A stretch of DNA of 7,582 nt from Rhodospirillales bacterium (GTDB lineage: Bacteria > Pseudomonadota > Alphaproteobacteria > Rhodospirillales_A > Casp-alpha2), in contig JAESSX010000136.1 in NCBI GenBank assembly GCA_016763915.1, positions 1 to 7,582 on the forward strand, read 5' to 3'. How positions within the stretch are numbered: the stretch's first letter is position 1; each line of letters begins with the position of its first letter. The position numbers and the translations under genes are program-made. Shown in pieces: positions 6,841 through 7,582 of the stretch. The notes below the pieces were generated by a model. It ran no database searches. It was not told where the DNA came from and was given only the letters and a program-made list of their open reading frames with translations.

Positions 6841-7394
6841 GGGGCAATCCCCAAAGCAATCAACTCTACCTCTCGTCTGGCCTTGACGTTCCTGCGGTCC
6901 ATTTGTGACAGCAGTTCCTTCGTGCGGGCGCGTCGCTGTTCGGGCGTCATATTGTCGAAGCCCTCGCCTTGAAGACGGTCCTGGACTAACCGCACGAGTT
7001 CACCTTTCTGGACTTGGTCGAGGGTTTCATATTTGACAATGGAGCGTTTCAATTCTCGGGCATTTTGCGGCGTTGCTTTCAGTGCTTGCTTGGTAAATTC
7101 GGCCGCATCCGGATCCAGCCGGTAGCCGCTGATGTTGACATCCACCTTGCCGTCTGGCGCCTTGGCGGCGGGTGGAAGCTTCCCCTTGCCCTTTGAAAGG
7201 CCGTTCAGGGTTCCGGCCGCCGTATCGTTGTCCACCTGGGACTGGCGCACCCGGTGGGGATCGAAAGAAACCTTGGCGGGGCCTTTGCCGTCATCGATGC
7301 CCGTGTGCGGTTCCGGAAGTTTTTCCGGTCCCTCATCCAGTTTCAGATTAGTTTTAAGCTGGGGTCTTTCCCCTTTGTCCGTTCCACCGGTCAA
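6825..7394 (-). CDS. Hypothetical protein, middle portion of an apparently frameshifted gene
   Basis: I do not recognise this protein. The 189 residues from TTG 7394 have a hydrophilic, Gly/Lys/Pro-rich and probably disordered half (1-85) and a charged helical half (about 95-180). The helices begin KATPQNARELK (109-119) and NMTPEQRRAR (147-156). There is no signal peptide, membrane segment or catalytic motif. The TTG has no convincing ribosome binding site, and the frame is open and protein-like further upstream (LAKSATPDQVRNLTEGV and LAPDERGRFDQL, about 7394-7487). The start is therefore not real, and the coding sequence continues to the right. Upstream of 7488 the coding signal moves to another frame. 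At the 3' end this frame stops at TAA 6827-6825, while a good coding signal continues one frame over. Expression as written is doubtful. It could be a pseudogene or a victim of indel errors. Confidence 0.5.
   Translation of the reverse strand: MTGGTDKGERPQLKTNLKLDEGPEKLPEPHTGIDDGKGPAKVSFDPHRVRQSQVDNDTAAGTLNGLSKGKGKLPPAAKAPDGKVDVNISGYRLDPDAAEFTKQALKATPQNARELKRSIVKYETLDQVQKGELVRLVQDRLQGEGFDNMTPEQRRARTKELLSQMDRRNVKARREVELIALGIAPQQEP
6841..6852. other. Small GGGG/CCCC inverted repeat at the 3' frame change
   Basis: Four G, a four-base loop (CAAT on the + strand) and four C can form a short hairpin. It lies exactly where the hypothetical gene changes frame. The short homopolymers and the fold make this a plausible site for a one-base slip in replication or in sequencing. 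It is too weak to call a terminator, and no T-run follows it on the - strand. Confidence 0.4.
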
Positions 7395-7485
7395 TTGATC
7401 AAAGCGGCCGCGCTCGTCAGGGGCCAGTTCGGCGCGGACGCCCTCGGTCAGGTTGCGGACCTGATCGGGCGTTGCCGACTTGGCG

Positions 7486-7582
7486 AGCCATCGCGGACGA
7501 CCTTGAACTCGGCCGCCGTGCTTTTGGCGTTGGTACGGAAAGCGTCGGCGATGTTCCTGGCGACGGGGCCGGGGTGGGTGGT
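7486..7582 (-). pseudogene. Upstream frame of the hypothetical gene, running off the window edge
   Basis: From the right edge, the - strand frame starting at 7582 reads GPVARNIADAFRTNA, then KSTAAEFKVVRDG, a coherent sequence. After about 7488 it becomes SPSRQRPIRSAT and stops at TGA 7450-7448, while the coherent signal continues in the -1 frame as LAKSATPDQVRN. The duplicate copy at 5751-5807 reads EFKLVRDALS with no break, matching EFKVVRD-G-LAKS if one base is restored. This supports a one-base loss at about 7485-7492. The gene is 5' partial, and its start and upstream domains are outside the window. Confidence 0.55.
7491..7550. repeat. Dispersed direct repeat, copy B (partner at 5751-5807)
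   Basis: This copy has the same orientation as 5751-5807, about 1.74 kb away. Identity is perfect over 7526-7550, and there is one mismatch over 7491-7511. The copy lies in the coding frame of the right-edge gene. The intervening segment contains the whole DUF2927-like gene and the AT-rich island. Confidence 0.85.

Noticed and set aside
6312..6886. Two + strand open frames (139 and 147 codons) in the AT-rich island
   Set aside because: They lie opposite the DUF2927-like gene, which has a signal peptide, a ribosome site and family motifs. The + strand products show none.
5751..7550. The direct repeats as attachment sites or target duplications of a mobile element
   Set aside because: The copies differ by a whole-codon gap and coding-type substitutions, and no integrase, transposase, tRNA or inverted-repeat ends are present.

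Overview
The window is GC-rich (roughly two thirds G+C over most of its length). Its gene content fits an alphaproteobacterium, probably Rhodospirillales-like. The clues are a class A penicillin-binding protein without an extra inserted domain, a bacterial UDP-glucuronate decarboxylase next to the heptose genes gmhA and hldE, and a DUF2927-type exported protein, a family I know mainly from Alphaproteobacteria. Species cannot be named from this sequence.

Layout. (1) Positions 1-1989, + strand: a PBP1-type glycosyltransferase/transpeptidase whose 5' end lies outside the window. (2) Positions 5644 down to 1964, - strand: a compact envelope-polysaccharide operon read UDP-glucuronate decarboxylase (UXS) -> gmhA -> hldE -> small membrane methyltransferase-like gene. 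The last gene converges with the PBP gene and overlaps it by 26 bp. (3) Positions 5645-5833: a gap holding the remnant of a coding module duplicated near the right edge. (4) Positions 5834-6679, - strand: an exported DUF2927-like protein, much of it in an AT-rich island (about 6000-6835). (5) Positions 6712-7582, - strand: an unrecognised, apparently frameshifted gene. Its coding signal jumps frame near 7488 and again near 6835, and it runs off the right edge.

How the genes work together. GmhA converts sedoheptulose 7-phosphate to D-glycero-D-manno-heptose 7-phosphate. HldE phosphorylates that product and adenylylates it after removal of the 7-phosphate by GmhB, giving ADP-heptose for the LPS inner core. 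UXS makes UDP-xylose from UDP-glucuronate, a donor for LPS or exopolysaccharide. GmhB, HldD and the glycosyltransferases are not in the window. With the neighbouring peptidoglycan polymerase, the left 5.6 kb is an envelope-biogenesis region.

The right 1.9 kb is the unusual part: abrupt composition shifts, a two-copy coding module (5751-5807 and 7491-7550), a reading frame that continues past the DUF2927 stop codon, and two apparent single-base frame changes in one gene. I see degraded or rearranged accessory genes here. I do not see convincing evidence for a complete new system. No tRNA, rRNA, CRISPR array, integrase or transposase was found.
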